This document shows positions 7,313-15,838 of a stretch of DNA of 33,439 nt, one piece after another. Origin of the DNA: Svornostia sp051306365. GTDB lineage: Bacteria > Actinomycetota > Thermoleophilia > Solirubrobacterales > Solirubrobacteraceae. The stretch spans positions 1-33,439 of the forward strand of contig JBPPNC010000186.1 of the NCBI GenBank assembly GCA_051306365.1, written 5' to 3'. Position numbers and translations under genes: made by a program. The notes beneath the pieces were generated by a model. It searched no databases and was not told the origin of the DNA. It saw nothing but the letters and a program-made list of their open reading frames with translations. Position 1 is the first letter of the stretch, and the number at the start of each line of letters is the position of its first letter.

Positions 7313-8572
7313 ATGACGATTGAGGGACTTGGCGAGTGGATCGCCGCGATGGCGGCGGATCTCGAGGCCGCGATGTGCCGGTGGTTGGAGCTGGTGGCGG
7401 AATTCGACCGTCGCGAGGGGTGGAGCCTCGAGGGTTGCAGCTCGTGCGCGGCGTGGGTGTCGTGGCGGTGTGCCGTCGGGCCACAGGCCGCCCGCGAGCA
7501 CGTGCGGGTAGCCCGGCGGCTGGGCGAACTGCCGCTGGTGCGGGACGCGTTCTCGCGCGGGGAACTGTCCTACTCGAAGGTGCGTGCGATCACACGGGTG
7601 GAGGACGTGGCGCAGGAACAGGAGCTGGTTGAGCTCGCGCGCAACGCGACGGCGGCGCAGTTGGAGCGGATCGTACGGTCGTATCGGTCGGTCGCCAGGG
7701 TGGAGGCGGACGCCGAGCGGGTGCTCGAAGAGCGCTTTCTCGCCATGGAGTGGGAGGAGGACGGGTCGCTGCGCGTCCGGGGTCGGCTCCCGGCCGAGCA
7801 GGGTGCGCTGCTGATGCAGGCCGTCGAGCTCGTCGCCGAGCAGCTGCGCGCGGATGCCGGCACGGGCGAGGACGTTTCCGCAGAAACGCCGACCCCGGCC
7901 GGGGCACGGCGCGCCGACGCGCTGACCGCGATCGCCGACCGGGCGCTGGCAGGGCCGGGGCCGGGCCGCACCGGTGGCGATCGGGTGCAGCTGGTGGTGC
8001 ACGTTGACGCCGACACGCTTACGGACGCCAACGCGCACGGCCGGTGCGAGCTCGATCACGGCCCCGCGATCTCTCGCACCACCGCGAGGCGGCTGGCGTG
8101 CGACAGCGCAGTCGTGCAGCTCACTGAGCGCGACGGCCAGCCCCTGGCGGTGGGGCGCAAGACGCGCAGCATCCCTCCGGCGCTCAGACGCGCGCTCCGC
8201 GCCCGCGATCGCGGGTGCCGGTTCCCCGGCTGCACCAACCACCGGTACGTCGACGCGCACCACATTCGGCACTGGGCCGACGGGGGTCCGACTGATCTCG
8301 AGAATCTCGTGCACCTCTGCGGGCATCACCACCGCCTGCTGCACGAGGGCGGGTACTCCGTGCGATTCGCCGCCGACGGCTCGTTCGAGGTCCGCACTCC
8401 AGCCGGCCGGCTCCTGCGTGACCAGCCGCGCCCCCGCCGCCGCGACGCTTGCGACCGCGTGCTCCCGCGGGCCCGTGCTGGCACGCGGCTCCAGACCCTC
8501 CACGACCGCCTCGACCTCGACCTCGCCACCGGCGCGATGATCTCCATCGCTCCGCTGGCGGACACGGGATGA
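7313..8572 (+). CDS. DUF222 and HNH endonuclease domain protein (13E12 family)
   Basis: Protein of 419 residues. The ATG at 7313 is chosen over upstream frame because GAGGAG (7301-7306) lies six bases before it. Residues about 1-290 are the helical DUF222 region (GWSLEGCSSCAAWVSW, REHVRVARRLGELP, LSYSKVRAITRV). Residues about 295-345 are an HNH nuclease: a CRFPGC zinc knuckle (C302, C307), DAHHIRHWADGG (H316, H317), ENLVHLC (N331, C336) and GHHH. Proteins of this actinobacterial family are often multicopy and move between sites; some are associated with mobile elements. A good SOS box precedes the gene, suggesting DNA-damage induction. It converges on a kinase remnant seven bases away. Whether it cuts DNA and what it does is not known from sequence. 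Confidence 0.93.
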   Translation: MTIEGLGEWIAAMAADLEAAMCRWLELVAEFDRREGWSLEGCSSCAAWVSWRCAVGPQAAREHVRVARRLGELPLVRDAFSRGELSYSKVRAITRVEDVAQEQELVELARNATAAQLERIVRSYRSVARVEADAERVLEERFLAMEWEEDGSLRVRGRLPAEQGALLMQAVELVAEQLRADAGTGEDVSAETPTPAGARRADALTAIADRALAGPGPGRTGGDRVQLVVHVDADTLTDANAHGRCELDHGPAISRTTARRLACDSAVVQLTERDGQPLAVGRKTRSIPPALRRALRARDRGCRFPGCTNHRYVDAHHIRHWADGGPTDLENLVHLCGHHHRLLHEGGYSVRFAADGSFEVRTPAGRLLRDQPRPRRRDACDRVLPRARAGTRLQTLHDRLDLDLATGAMISIAPLADTG

Positions 8573-8579
8573 CGGCCGG

Positions 8580-8879
8580 TCAGGCGGCGAGGAGCGCCTG
8601 CACCGTCGCGAGGTCGTACGCCGCATCCGCCGGGGCGAGTTCCAGTGACAGGCCGCGCAGGAACCCGGCGCTGAACGCGTCACCGCAGCCGGTGGTGTCC
8701 ACCACGTCAACCGGGAATGCCGGAACCTCCGCGACGCCGTCCGCGGTCACGACCACGGCGCCGTCCGCGCCGCGGGTCGCCGCGACCCCGCCGACGCCGC
8801 CCGCCAGCAGCGCGCGGCCACCCGCCACGAGGTCGGTGAGGACGTCCAGCACGTGCACTCCCAGCGCGATCGCACGCAC
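8580..8879 (-). pseudogene. PfkB/ribokinase-family sugar kinase remnant, internally deleted
   Basis: A GTG-initiated frame of 99 residues beginning one base after the aldolase stop. The C-terminal half has the PfkB signature VVDTTGCGDAFSAGF, including the catalytic Asp (GCGDAF) and anion-hole glycines, and before it a stretch resembling the strand just upstream of the ATP site (VAATRGADGAVVV). The first 18 residues (AIALGVHVLDVL) look like a real PfkB N-terminal strand, but the normal 180-200 residues between them, with the sugar-binding site and lid, are absent. The tail after PADAA also jumps to a DLATVQALLA terminus, apparently losing the ATP-binding helix region of about 20 residues. Both losses keep the frame. 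It is very unlikely to be an active kinase; it may once have phosphorylated the substrate of the neighbouring aldolase. Confidence 0.75.
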
Positions 8880-8880
8880 C

Positions 8881-9534
8881 TCAGTCCTCCACGGCCGGGC
8901 GCGTCGCCCCGTAGCCGGTTGTGGTCACCTGATCGACGACGGCTCGGACGGCGTCGTCGTCGAGGACGCGCGGCGTGCCCAGCTGGGCCGCGCGCCAGTA
9001 CACCGTGCAGGCCCACTCGAGCAGCTCGGTGGCGCGGAGTGCGGTCGCCATGTCGGGGCCGTGCGTGACGGCGCCGTGGTTGGCCATGAGCGCGGCGAGC
9101 CGACCCTCCAGCGCGTCGAGGACAGCGGCCGCGAGCTCCGGCGTGCCGAACGTCGCGTACGGGGCGACGCGCACACCGCCGCCCAGACCGAGCATCTCGT
9201 AGTGCACCATCGGCACCTCGTCGAGCACACAGGACAGTGCGGTCGCCATCGGCGCGTGGGTGTGCACGACCGCGCCGGACCCGAAGCGCCGGTAGACGCC
9301 GAGATGCAGGCTGAGCTCCGACGTGGGCGCCAGCGTCCCGAACCGCTGCGCGCCCTCGATGTCGACGACCGGCACATCGGCTGCCTGCAGTTCGGCCAGC
9401 ACGGCGCCCGTGGGGGAGACGGCAACGAGGTCCTCGCAGCGCGCGCTGACGTTCCCGTTCGTCGCCGAGACGAGACCGGCGGCGGCAAGGCGCCGGGCCG
9501 TGGAGGCCACCTGTTCGCGTTCTCGCTCCAGCAC
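8881..9534 (-). CDS. Class II aldolase/adducin family protein (FucA-like)
   Basis: Zinc-dependent aldolase of 217 residues from a GTG at 9534, 23 bases after the upstream flippase stop. Motifs match L-fuculose-1-phosphate aldolase and relatives: SATNGNVSAR for phosphate binding near residue 23, TSELSLHL with the catalytic Glu, VVHTHAP with two zinc His, and ANHGAVTHG with the third zinc His. Family members cleave sugar phosphates such as fuculose 1-phosphate or ribulose/erythrulose phosphates; the exact substrate here is unclear. The adjacent PfkB-type kinase remnant suggests an original kinase-aldolase sugar catabolic pair whose kinase has been lost. An alternative in-frame GTG lies nine codons further in, but the chosen one keeps the Glu/Arg-rich N-terminal helix. 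Confidence 0.88.
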   Translation of the reverse strand: MLEREREQVASTARRLAAAGLVSATNGNVSARCEDLVAVSPTGAVLAELQAADVPVVDIEGAQRFGTLAPTSELSLHLGVYRRFGSGAVVHTHAPMATALSCVLDEVPMVHYEMLGLGGGVRVAPYATFGTPELAAAVLDALEGRLAALMANHGAVTHGPDMATALRATELLEWACTVYWRAAQLGTPRVLDDDAVRAVVDQVTTTGYGATRPAVED

Positions 9535-9557
9535 GCTCGTCGAGTGTACGGAAACGT

Positions 9558-10862
9558 TCAGTCGGCCGCGGCGGCCGCGGCCTCGGGGGCCGGCGCCAGG
9601 CGGTAGACGGCCGTGAGCAGGGCGCACAGCAGGGCGGCGGCGAGCGCGTACCCGAGCTCGGCACGCAGCACCTGGTCGTCGACGATCGGGGCGAACATCC
9701 AGACGAGGAACGCCACTCCGACCACCGACCAGGCGACGGCCGCCGCGCGTGCGTGCCCGCGGGCCAGCGCCGCCTGATTCAGTGTGCCGCCCGCGAGATG
9801 CAGGCCCATGCCGATCGCCACGATGCCCAGGCCGACCCGGCTCCAGTCGTACTCCAGGTCGAACAGGAGGTCCATCACCCACGGCCCGATCGCGAACAGG
9901 CCGATCGCGCAGGCCGCAGCGAACGCGGCGATCGCGAGCACCGTGACGCGGATCGCCTTGGAGAACTCCCCGCCGTCCTCGGTGGCGTTCAGGCCCGCCA
10001 GGTGGGGCAGCAGCGAGCCCTGGATCGCCTGGAAGAGCTGCAGCGGCGCCCGGGCGATGAGCAGGATGCTGAAGACGATGCCCGCGAGCGCCGCATCGTC
10101 GCTCGTGATGTCGACGGTGATGACTGCGCCGTTGATGAGCGTCTGCTCGGCGAGCATCACGACCATGACCGCTGCGGCGAACCCCACGCCGTGGCGCAGG
10201 GACAGCCCGCCCTCGGCTTCTCGCACCTCCCCCTGGGACGGCGGCGGGTCGCTGCGGCTGAACGCCAGCGGCACGACCACGAGCGAGACACACGGCGCGG
10301 CCAGCATGCCCAGCGCCACCGCGGTCTGCCCGGACGCCAGGCCCAGGACCACGGCGAGCGCGAACAGCACGCGCGTGGTCGCCTCGAGGAACACGAGCGC
10401 GCCGTACAGCTCAAAGCGCTGGTGGCCGGCCAGCCAGCCGCGCGCGAAGTAGCTCGCCGCATACGCGAGCACGGAAGCCACGAGCACCCAGTACAGGGCC
10501 TCGGAGCCGTCGAGCAGTTCGTCCTGGATGGGGCCGCGCAGGGCGAGCGCCACGACAAGGAACAGCACCGCGAACGCCGACTGGATGAGCATCGGCTCGC
10601 GCAGCGGATGTGAGCCGTGCCCGAGCGCGCGCCGCTCGGCGATCGTGCGTGACAGCAGCTGCTCGATCGGCCGGTACAGCACCGTGACGACCACGAACAG
10701 GACGGACCACAGCAGGCTGATCCGCGAGTACTCGTCCTCGCTCAGCCCGTGCGACGCCAGCGAGAAGTACGCGAAGGTGACGACGCCCGTCAGTGCGATG
10801 CCGACGGAGAGGATCCTCGCCCCGGCTCCGTAGCCGCGGCGAGGGGCGTCCGGCTCAGCCAA
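9558..10862 (-). CDS. Flippase-like polysaccharide biosynthesis membrane protein
   Basis: Polytopic membrane protein of 434 residues with about 12 hydrophobic segments, no signal peptide and a short Ala-rich C-terminus. The first two helices (GARILSVGIALTGVVTFAYFS, then LWSVLFVVVTVLYRPIEQLLSRTI) and the region ARAPLQLFQAIQGSLLPHLA resemble Wzx/MATE-fold lipid-linked oligosaccharide flippases of the MviN/MATE superfamily. Its start overlaps the methyltransferase stop by eight bases, placing it in one minus-strand operon with the methyltransferase and GT2 genes. The likely job is to move a lipid-linked glycan across the membrane. The assignment to this superfamily is by overall pattern; no single catalytic residue proves it. 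Confidence 0.78.
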   Translation of the reverse strand: MAEPDAPRRGYGAGARILSVGIALTGVVTFAYFSLASHGLSEDEYSRISLLWSVLFVVVTVLYRPIEQLLSRTIAERRALGHGSHPLREPMLIQSAFAVLFLVVALALRGPIQDELLDGSEALYWVLVASVLAYAASYFARGWLAGHQRFELYGALVFLEATTRVLFALAVVLGLASGQTAVALGMLAAPCVSLVVVPLAFSRSDPPPSQGEVREAEGGLSLRHGVGFAAAVMVVMLAEQTLINGAVITVDITSDDAALAGIVFSILLIARAPLQLFQAIQGSLLPHLAGLNATEDGGEFSKAIRVTVLAIAAFAAACAIGLFAIGPWVMDLLFDLEYDWSRVGLGIVAIGMGLHLAGGTLNQAALARGHARAAAVAWSVVGVAFLVWMFAPIVDDQVLRAELGYALAAALLCALLTAVYRLAPAPEAAAAAAD

Positions 10863-11484
10863 GCCGGACGAGCAGCATGGTCCACGGGAACGGCGACCGT
10901 GCCTCGACGACCTCGCCGTGCTGGCTCAGCAGCTGCACGAACGAGCGCTTCGACCAGTGGTTGAGGTGTCCCGGCGTGTTACCGAGGTCCTTCCAGTAGG
11001 CGCCGCGCGCCATGTTCAGCATGCGCCACATCGGCTCGCGGGGGACGCTCACGAGCAGGTGCCCCGAGGCCACGCGCGCCATCTCGGCGACCGTGTGCCC
11101 CGGGTCGGGGACGTGCTCGAGGACCTCGATCGCCGTGGCGACGTCGAACTCGCCGTCCTCGAACGGCATGTTCTCGGCCTTCAAGATCTTGTACTCGAGG
11201 TTCGGCGCGGTGCGCTCCTCCCAGAATGACTTCAGCGTCGGATCGTCCAGGTCGATGCCCACCACGCGCTTGTCGCCCAGCTGCTGCGCCCACTGGTGCG
11301 TGTGGTGTGCCTCGCCGCAGCCGACGTCCAGCAGCGACTGCGGGGCGGCCTTGGCGAACAGGTGCTCGAGCGCGCTCTCGAAGCCGGCCTGCAGGCGCTT
11401 GGCCACCGGATTGGTCGTGTTGTACTTGTCGTACGTGTTGCCGGTGACGGTGCCCTCGGCATCGACGGTGACAGTGGGAGTCAT
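10855..11484 (-). CDS. Class I SAM-dependent methyltransferase
   Basis: Cytoplasmic Rossmann-fold methyltransferase of 209 residues. Motif I LLDVGCGEAH is at residues 51-60, the acidic loop GIDLDD follows near 75, then AENMPFEDGEFDVA and IEVLEHVPDPGHTVAEM, as in Methyltransf_11/25 proteins such as UbiE/BioC-like enzymes. The stretch HLNHWSKRSF is typical of this family's glycan- or lipid-linked members. The ATG at 11484 overlaps the GT2 stop in an ATGA junction. Given the GT2 and flippase neighbours, it may methylate a glycan or its lipid carrier, but the substrate cannot be read from sequence. Confidence 0.88.
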   Translation of the reverse strand: MTPTVTVDAEGTVTGNTYDKYNTTNPVAKRLQAGFESALEHLFAKAAPQSLLDVGCGEAHHTHQWAQQLGDKRVVGIDLDDPTLKSFWEERTAPNLEYKILKAENMPFEDGEFDVATAIEVLEHVPDPGHTVAEMARVASGHLLVSVPREPMWRMLNMARGAYWKDLGNTPGHLNHWSKRSFVQLLSQHGEVVEARSPFPWTMLLVRLG

Positions 11485-12539
11485 AGCTTGATGGCCTCGC
11501 GCTCCTCGGTCTTGCCCGTCGCGCCGCCGGCCTCCGCGCCGGTGGTGCGGGCATGGCCGGTGGGGTGGGCGCCGGGCTCGTAGTGCGACGGCTGCACGCC
11601 GAGCTGGAGCTCGACGCGCCGCACGCGCTCGAAGATGCGCTGGATCATCGTGCGCTGGCCCGCGAGCAGGTCGCCCAGGATGCCGATCGCGCCGAGCACC
11701 ACGGCGGCGTTGAACAGGACCGCGCCGAAGATGAGCGATTGCACGTGACCGGCGCCGTCGCCCTGCGCGTAGAAGTAGAAGAACCGCGCCCACACGATGA
11801 ACGCGACGACCCCGATGAGGGACGCGAGGGTGATGAAGACCCTCAGCGGCTCGTACTGGGTGTAGATCCGGAAGATCGAGACGCTGTTGCGCCGGACGTA
11901 CGCCCACATGGACGGGAACAGCCGCGACTCGCGCAGCTTGTCGTTCGTCCGGACCGGGACGTGGTCGGTGGCGACGAGCAGCTTGCCCGCCTGGATGATC
12001 GTCTCGAGCGTGTAGGTGAACTTCGAGACGACCGCCATCTGGATCGCGGCCTCGCGGTTGTAGGCGCGGAACCCGGAGGTCGTGTCGGGGACCTCGGTGT
12101 TCGACGCCTGGCGCACGACCCAGGAGCCGAGCCGCTGGAGCATCTTCTTCAGCGGCGAGAAGTGCTCGATCTCCATGATCTGGCGGTCGCCGACGACCAT
12201 GTCGGCGTTGCCCTCGAGGATCGGCGTGACGAGCGCCGGGATGTACGAGGCGTCGTACTGGTTGTCGGCGTCGGTGTTGACGATGACGTCGGCACCGAGC
12301 TTCAAGCACGCGTCGAGACCGGCCTGGAAGCCGGCGGCAAGGCCCTTGTTGTTGGTCAACCTGACGATGTGGTCGACGCCGTGGGCACGGGCGACCTCAA
12401 CGGTCCGGTCGACGGAACCGTCATCAATGACGAGCCACTCGACCGCGTCGAAGCCCGCGACTTCCCGAGGAAGGTCGGCGAGCGTCACCGGAAGCGTGGT
12501 CTCCTCGTTGAAGCAGGGGATCTGGATGATGAGCTTCAT
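11481..12539 (-). CDS. Family 2 glycosyltransferase, polyprenyl-phosphate sugar synthase type
   Basis: Membrane-anchored glycosyltransferase of 352 residues. The GT-A domain carries CFNEE near residue 9, VIDDGSVD (DDGS 39-42), NKGLAAGFQAGL and the metal-binding NTDADNQYD (DAD 90-92), as in dolichyl/undecaprenyl-phosphate sugar synthases. Two membrane helices follow (about 235-258 and 268-292), then a basic, Gly/His-rich tail. Such enzymes attach a sugar to polyprenyl phosphate on the cytoplasmic face. The two GT-C-like membrane proteins transcribed divergently could use that donor outside. It is the first gene of the minus-strand operon GT2-methyltransferase-flippase-aldolase. Confidence 0.9.
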   Translation of the reverse strand: MKLIIQIPCFNEETTLPVTLADLPREVAGFDAVEWLVIDDGSVDRTVEVARAHGVDHIVRLTNNKGLAAGFQAGLDACLKLGADVIVNTDADNQYDASYIPALVTPILEGNADMVVGDRQIMEIEHFSPLKKMLQRLGSWVVRQASNTEVPDTTSGFRAYNREAAIQMAVVSKFTYTLETIIQAGKLLVATDHVPVRTNDKLRESRLFPSMWAYVRRNSVSIFRIYTQYEPLRVFITLASLIGVVAFIVWARFFYFYAQGDGAGHVQSLIFGAVLFNAAVVLGAIGILGDLLAGQRTMIQRIFERVRRVELQLGVQPSHYEPGAHPTGHARTTGAEAGGATGKTEEREAIKL

Positions 12540-12553
12540 AGAAGGAGAGGGGC

Positions 12554-12563
12554 TGTAATCCTA
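12554..12563. promoter_or_regulatory. Overlapping divergent -10-like hexamers between the two glycan operons
   Basis: The GT2 gene and the GT-C-like gene start only 32 bases apart. On the plus strand TGTAAT (12554-12559) ends 12 bases before the ATG at 12572; on the minus strand TAGGAT (12563-12558) ends 18 bases before the ATG at 12539. The two hexamers overlap, so the promoters could exclude each other. No convincing -35 boxes are seen, so this is tentative. Confidence 0.35.
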
Positions 12564-12571
12564 CTGGCGCG

Positions 12572-14065
12572 ATGTCGGGCGTGACGCTCTCCCCGACCCA
12601 GACCGGGTCCGATGCCCCCGCCGAGCCGCCCCCGCGCCTCGGTCGTGTGCCCCTGCGTACGCTGGAGTGGGCCGGCGTCGCAGTGCTCATCGTCATCGCG
12701 ATCGTCGGGTTCTTCGCCTACCCGACGTGGCCGAACTACGACTCGATCTACTCGCTCGTGTGGGGCCGTGAGCTGCTCGACGGGACGAACATGTCCTTCG
12801 AGGCCTACCGCGCGCCGACCGAGCATCCGCTGTCGATCGCGGTCGGGGCGATCCTCGCGATCTTCGGCGAGGGCGGCGGCCGGATCTGGACCGCGGTCTG
12901 CCTGGCGAGCTTCGTCTGGCTCGTTGCCGGGCTGTACACGCTGGGCAAGGAGATCTTCACGCCGCTGGTCGGCTTCGTCGTGGCGCTGCTGATCCTGACG
13001 CGGTTCGACTTCCCGTTCTACGCGGTCCGCGGTTACATCGACCCGGCGTACCTCGCCCTCGTCATCTGGGCGGCGGTACTCGAGGTCCGCAGGCCGCGGC
13101 GCGGCATCCCGGTCCTGGCGCTGCTCGTCCTCGCCGGCCTGCTGCGCCCCGAGGCGTGGCTGCTCGGCGGCCTGTACTGGCTCTACCTCCTGCCGAAGGC
13201 GACATGGCGGCTGCGGATGATCGGCGCCGCGCTCGTGTGGACCGCGCCCCTCATCTGGGTGCTCACGGACTTCGTCGTCACCGGCGATCCGCTGTACTCG
13301 CACACCCACACCAGCGGCCTGTCCGAGGAGCTCGGCCGCAACAAGGGGATCGGGGCCGTCCCGGAGGCGACGTGGAACTACCTCGGCAAGCTCGCCAAGT
13401 TCCCGGTTGTGGTCGGCGCGATGGTCGGCGGCGCGGCCGCGGTCGTCCTGTTCCCGACCCGGCTGAAGCTGCCCGTCGCGCTGCTCGCGGCTGGGATCGG
13501 CACGTTCGCGCTCGTCGGCCTGGGCGGCCTGTCGGTCATCGACCGCTACCTCCTGGTGCCGTCGCTCATGCTCATGCTGCTGGCGGCCGTCGCCGTGGCC
13601 GGCTGGACGTTGCTCGTGCCCGGCACGTGGCTGCGGCGCGGCTGGATCGCGGGGTCCATCCTGCTGGTCCTCTTCGGGATCGCGTTCACGGCCTCCCGGG
13701 TGAACGTCAACCGGCTGGAGAACGAGCTGCTGTTCCGCGGCGATTCCCGCACGGCGCTGCGCGAGGTGCTGAACGACCCGGCGGTCCAGAAGGGGCTGGC
13801 GTGCGGCCCGGTGTTCGTGCCCAACCACAAGCTCGTCCCCGACGTCCGCTGGGATCTCGACCTGCCCGTCGACCAGGTGATCGCCCGGACCGACCCCGAC
13901 GCGCCGCCGCCCGAGCGGGGCGTGGCGATCCTCATCCACGGACGCTCGGCGATCTTCAACCAGCTGCTCGTCAACCGCCGCGACCGGCCCGGGACGAACC
14001 TGCCGCCGGACGGGTTCGAGCGCGTGGCGGTGAGTCGCTACTACGCCGCCTATGTCGGCTGCTGA
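12572..14065 (+). CDS. Multi-pass membrane protein, GT-C glycosyltransferase-like
   Basis: Protein of 497 residues with a short Pro-rich cytoplasmic N-terminus, about ten membrane helices from residue 35 to about 370, and a soluble C-terminal domain of about 120 residues facing outside. The first external loop contains NYDSIYSLVWGRELLDG and APTEHPLS, the position where GT-C enzymes carry their catalytic Asp/Glu; D in NYDS is the candidate. The family is not one I can name exactly. Context supports a polyprenyl-phosphate-sugar-dependent glycosyltransferase acting outside the membrane: it is divergent from a GT2 donor synthase and overlaps the next GT39-like gene by 14 bases. It could instead be a membrane protein with only structural similarity. 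Confidence 0.7.
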   Translation: MSGVTLSPTQTGSDAPAEPPPRLGRVPLRTLEWAGVAVLIVIAIVGFFAYPTWPNYDSIYSLVWGRELLDGTNMSFEAYRAPTEHPLSIAVGAILAIFGEGGGRIWTAVCLASFVWLVAGLYTLGKEIFTPLVGFVVALLILTRFDFPFYAVRGYIDPAYLALVIWAAVLEVRRPRRGIPVLALLVLAGLLRPEAWLLGGLYWLYLLPKATWRLRMIGAALVWTAPLIWVLTDFVVTGDPLYSHTHTSGLSEELGRNKGIGAVPEATWNYLGKLAKFPVVVGAMVGGAAAVVLFPTRLKLPVALLAAGIGTFALVGLGGLSVIDRYLLVPSLMLMLLAAVAVAGWTLLVPGTWLRRGWIAGSILLVLFGIAFTASRVNVNRLENELLFRGDSRTALREVLNDPAVQKGLACGPVFVPNHKLVPDVRWDLDLPVDQVIARTDPDAPPPERGVAILIHGRSAIFNQLLVNRRDRPGTNLPPDGFERVAVSRYYAAYVGC

Positions 14066-15815
14066 GACGGCGCCCCGCCCGCGCACGCCGATCCCGCCGA
14101 CGCGCTGGATCGTCCGCCACTGGTTCGCGTTCGCGGTCGCCGCGCTCCTGACGAGCGCGTTCGTCCTGCGCGTCTGGGGCGTCGACCACGGCATGCCGTG
14201 GGCCTACAACGCAGACGAGAACGGCCACTTCGTCCCCCGCGCGATCGGGATGTTCGGCCATGACCTGAACCCCCGGTACTTCGTGAACCCGCCGGGCTTC
14301 ACGTACGTCCTGCACCTGGTGTTCGCCGTGTGGTTCGGCGGGCGCGAGGGCGTCTCGGAGGCGTTCTCCAGCGACCCGACGCCGGTGTGGGTCGCCGCGC
14401 GGGTCACGACCGCGGTCCTAGGCACGATGGCCGTCGGCCTGCTCGTTTGGGCGGGCAACCGGCTCTTCGGCCGGGCCGCCGGGCTGCTGGCGGGCGCGCT
14501 GCTCGCGGTGGCGTTCCTGCCGGTCTTCTACAGCCACCAGGCGCTGAATGATGCGCCCACGCTGGCGCCGGTGTGCCTGGCCCTCGCCGGGGCCGCCGGG
14601 ATCCTGCGCGGAGCATCCCGGCGCGACTGGCTGATCGCCGGCACCGGGCTCGGCTTGGCCTGTGCGACGAAGTACACCGGCGGGATCGTGCTGCTCGCGA
14701 TCGTCGCGGCGGCCGCCGCGGTTGCGCAGCGCGACCGCCCGGCCGCCATGCGGGGACTGGCGCTGACCGCCGTCGCGGCCGTCGCGACGTTCCTCGTAGC
14801 CAACCCGTACGCCCTGCTCGACGCATCGGCGTTCCTCGACGGCGTCATGCACCAGTCCGATGCCTCCGCCGACGCTGCGGGCAAGCTCGGGCTCACGCAG
14901 GACAACGGCTGGCTCCACTACACCTGGGCGCTGACCTGGGGCTTCGGCTGGCTGCCGCTGGCCGCCGCCGGGCTCGGTGCGGTCGTTCTGGCGCGGCGCG
15001 ACCGCTGGGCCCTGGCGTTCCTGCTGCCCGGCCCGCTGCTGTTCGTGGCCTTCATGGGCGCCCAGGAGCGGTTCTTCGGGCGCTGGCTCATGCCGATCCT
15101 GCCGTTCCTCTGCCTGCTGACGGCCTGCGGGGCGCTGTGGCTCGCCGGTGTGCTGGCCCAGCGGCGTCCCGGCCTGCGCTGGGCTGTCGCCGGTGTGATC
15201 GCGGGGCTTGTCCTGCTGCAGGGGCTCGTGACCTCGGTGCACGTCGATCGCGTGCTGGCCCGCGAGGACACGCGCAACCAGGCGCGTGCCTGGCTCTCGC
15301 GCACCGTGCCGGCGGGACGCAAGCTCGTCGTCGAGCCGTTCCTGCCGGCGGCGTGGGCGCAGGACATCGGGCTGCCGTCGCTGCAGACGAGCACCGGCGA
15401 CCGCTGGCTGAAGTGGGCGACGAGCCGGTCGGATTTCGACCCGGACACCGGCGAGCGGGTCCCGGGCGGCGTGGTCGTCAACGTCGAGGACTACGTCAAG
15501 ACCCTGCGGCCCGAGCTCATCGACGAGTACCGCCGCGGCCGGTTCTGCTGGGTCGTCGTCGTCTCACACCAGCAGGGCCGCGCGCTGGCCGAGCCCGACC
15601 AGGTTCCGGGCGCCATCGCGTACTACCAGCGCCTGGAGCGCGAGGCGCGTCTCGCCGCCCGCTTCCGGCCGTACGACCGCAAGGGGAAGCCCGTCCCGTT
15701 CAACTTCGACTGGAGCTTCGTCTACTACCCGCTGCGCTACGCGCGGCCGGGGCCGGAGATCCTGATCTACCGGCTGCGCGGTGCGCCGTGCGGGCCGCCC
15801 GTCGACGTGGGGTGA
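14052..15815 (+). CDS. Family 39-like (ArnT/PMT-type) membrane glycosyltransferase
   Basis: Protein of 587 residues with about ten membrane helices followed by a soluble C-terminal domain (about residues 405-587). The first external loop holds YNADENGHF (D55-E56), the acidic pair typical of the PMT_2/GT39 group, and RYFVNPPGFTYVLH resembles their conserved PPG region. These enzymes transfer a sugar from a polyprenyl phosphate carrier to a lipid, glycan or protein on the outer face of the membrane. It overlaps the preceding gene by 14 bases, so the two are coupled. The ribD promoter follows at once, only 23 bases separating its stop from the ribD start. Confidence 0.82.
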   Translation: MSAAETAPRPRTPIPPTRWIVRHWFAFAVAALLTSAFVLRVWGVDHGMPWAYNADENGHFVPRAIGMFGHDLNPRYFVNPPGFTYVLHLVFAVWFGGREGVSEAFSSDPTPVWVAARVTTAVLGTMAVGLLVWAGNRLFGRAAGLLAGALLAVAFLPVFYSHQALNDAPTLAPVCLALAGAAGILRGASRRDWLIAGTGLGLACATKYTGGIVLLAIVAAAAAVAQRDRPAAMRGLALTAVAAVATFLVANPYALLDASAFLDGVMHQSDASADAAGKLGLTQDNGWLHYTWALTWGFGWLPLAAAGLGAVVLARRDRWALAFLLPGPLLFVAFMGAQERFFGRWLMPILPFLCLLTACGALWLAGVLAQRRPGLRWAVAGVIAGLVLLQGLVTSVHVDRVLAREDTRNQARAWLSRTVPAGRKLVVEPFLPAAWAQDIGLPSLQTSTGDRWLKWATSRSDFDPDTGERVPGGVVVNVEDYVKTLRPELIDEYRRGRFCWVVVVSHQQGRALAEPDQVPGAIAYYQRLEREARLAARFRPYDRKGKPVPFNFDWSFVYYPLRYARPGPEILIYRLRGAPCGPPVDVG

Positions 15816-15823
15816 CGGACACC

Positions 15824-15829
15824 TACACT
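15824..15829 (+). promoter_or_regulatory. -10-like hexamer before ribD
   Basis: TACACT ends nine bases before the ribD ATG, which would place the transcript start at or next to the start codon. No FMN riboswitch can fit in the 23-base gap, and no good -35 is visible. Confidence 0.4.
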
Positions 15830-15838
15830 GGCGAGAGC

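Noticed and set aside
15816..15838. FMN riboswitch ahead of ribD
   Set aside because: The gap between genes is only 23 bases, far too short for the RFN element.
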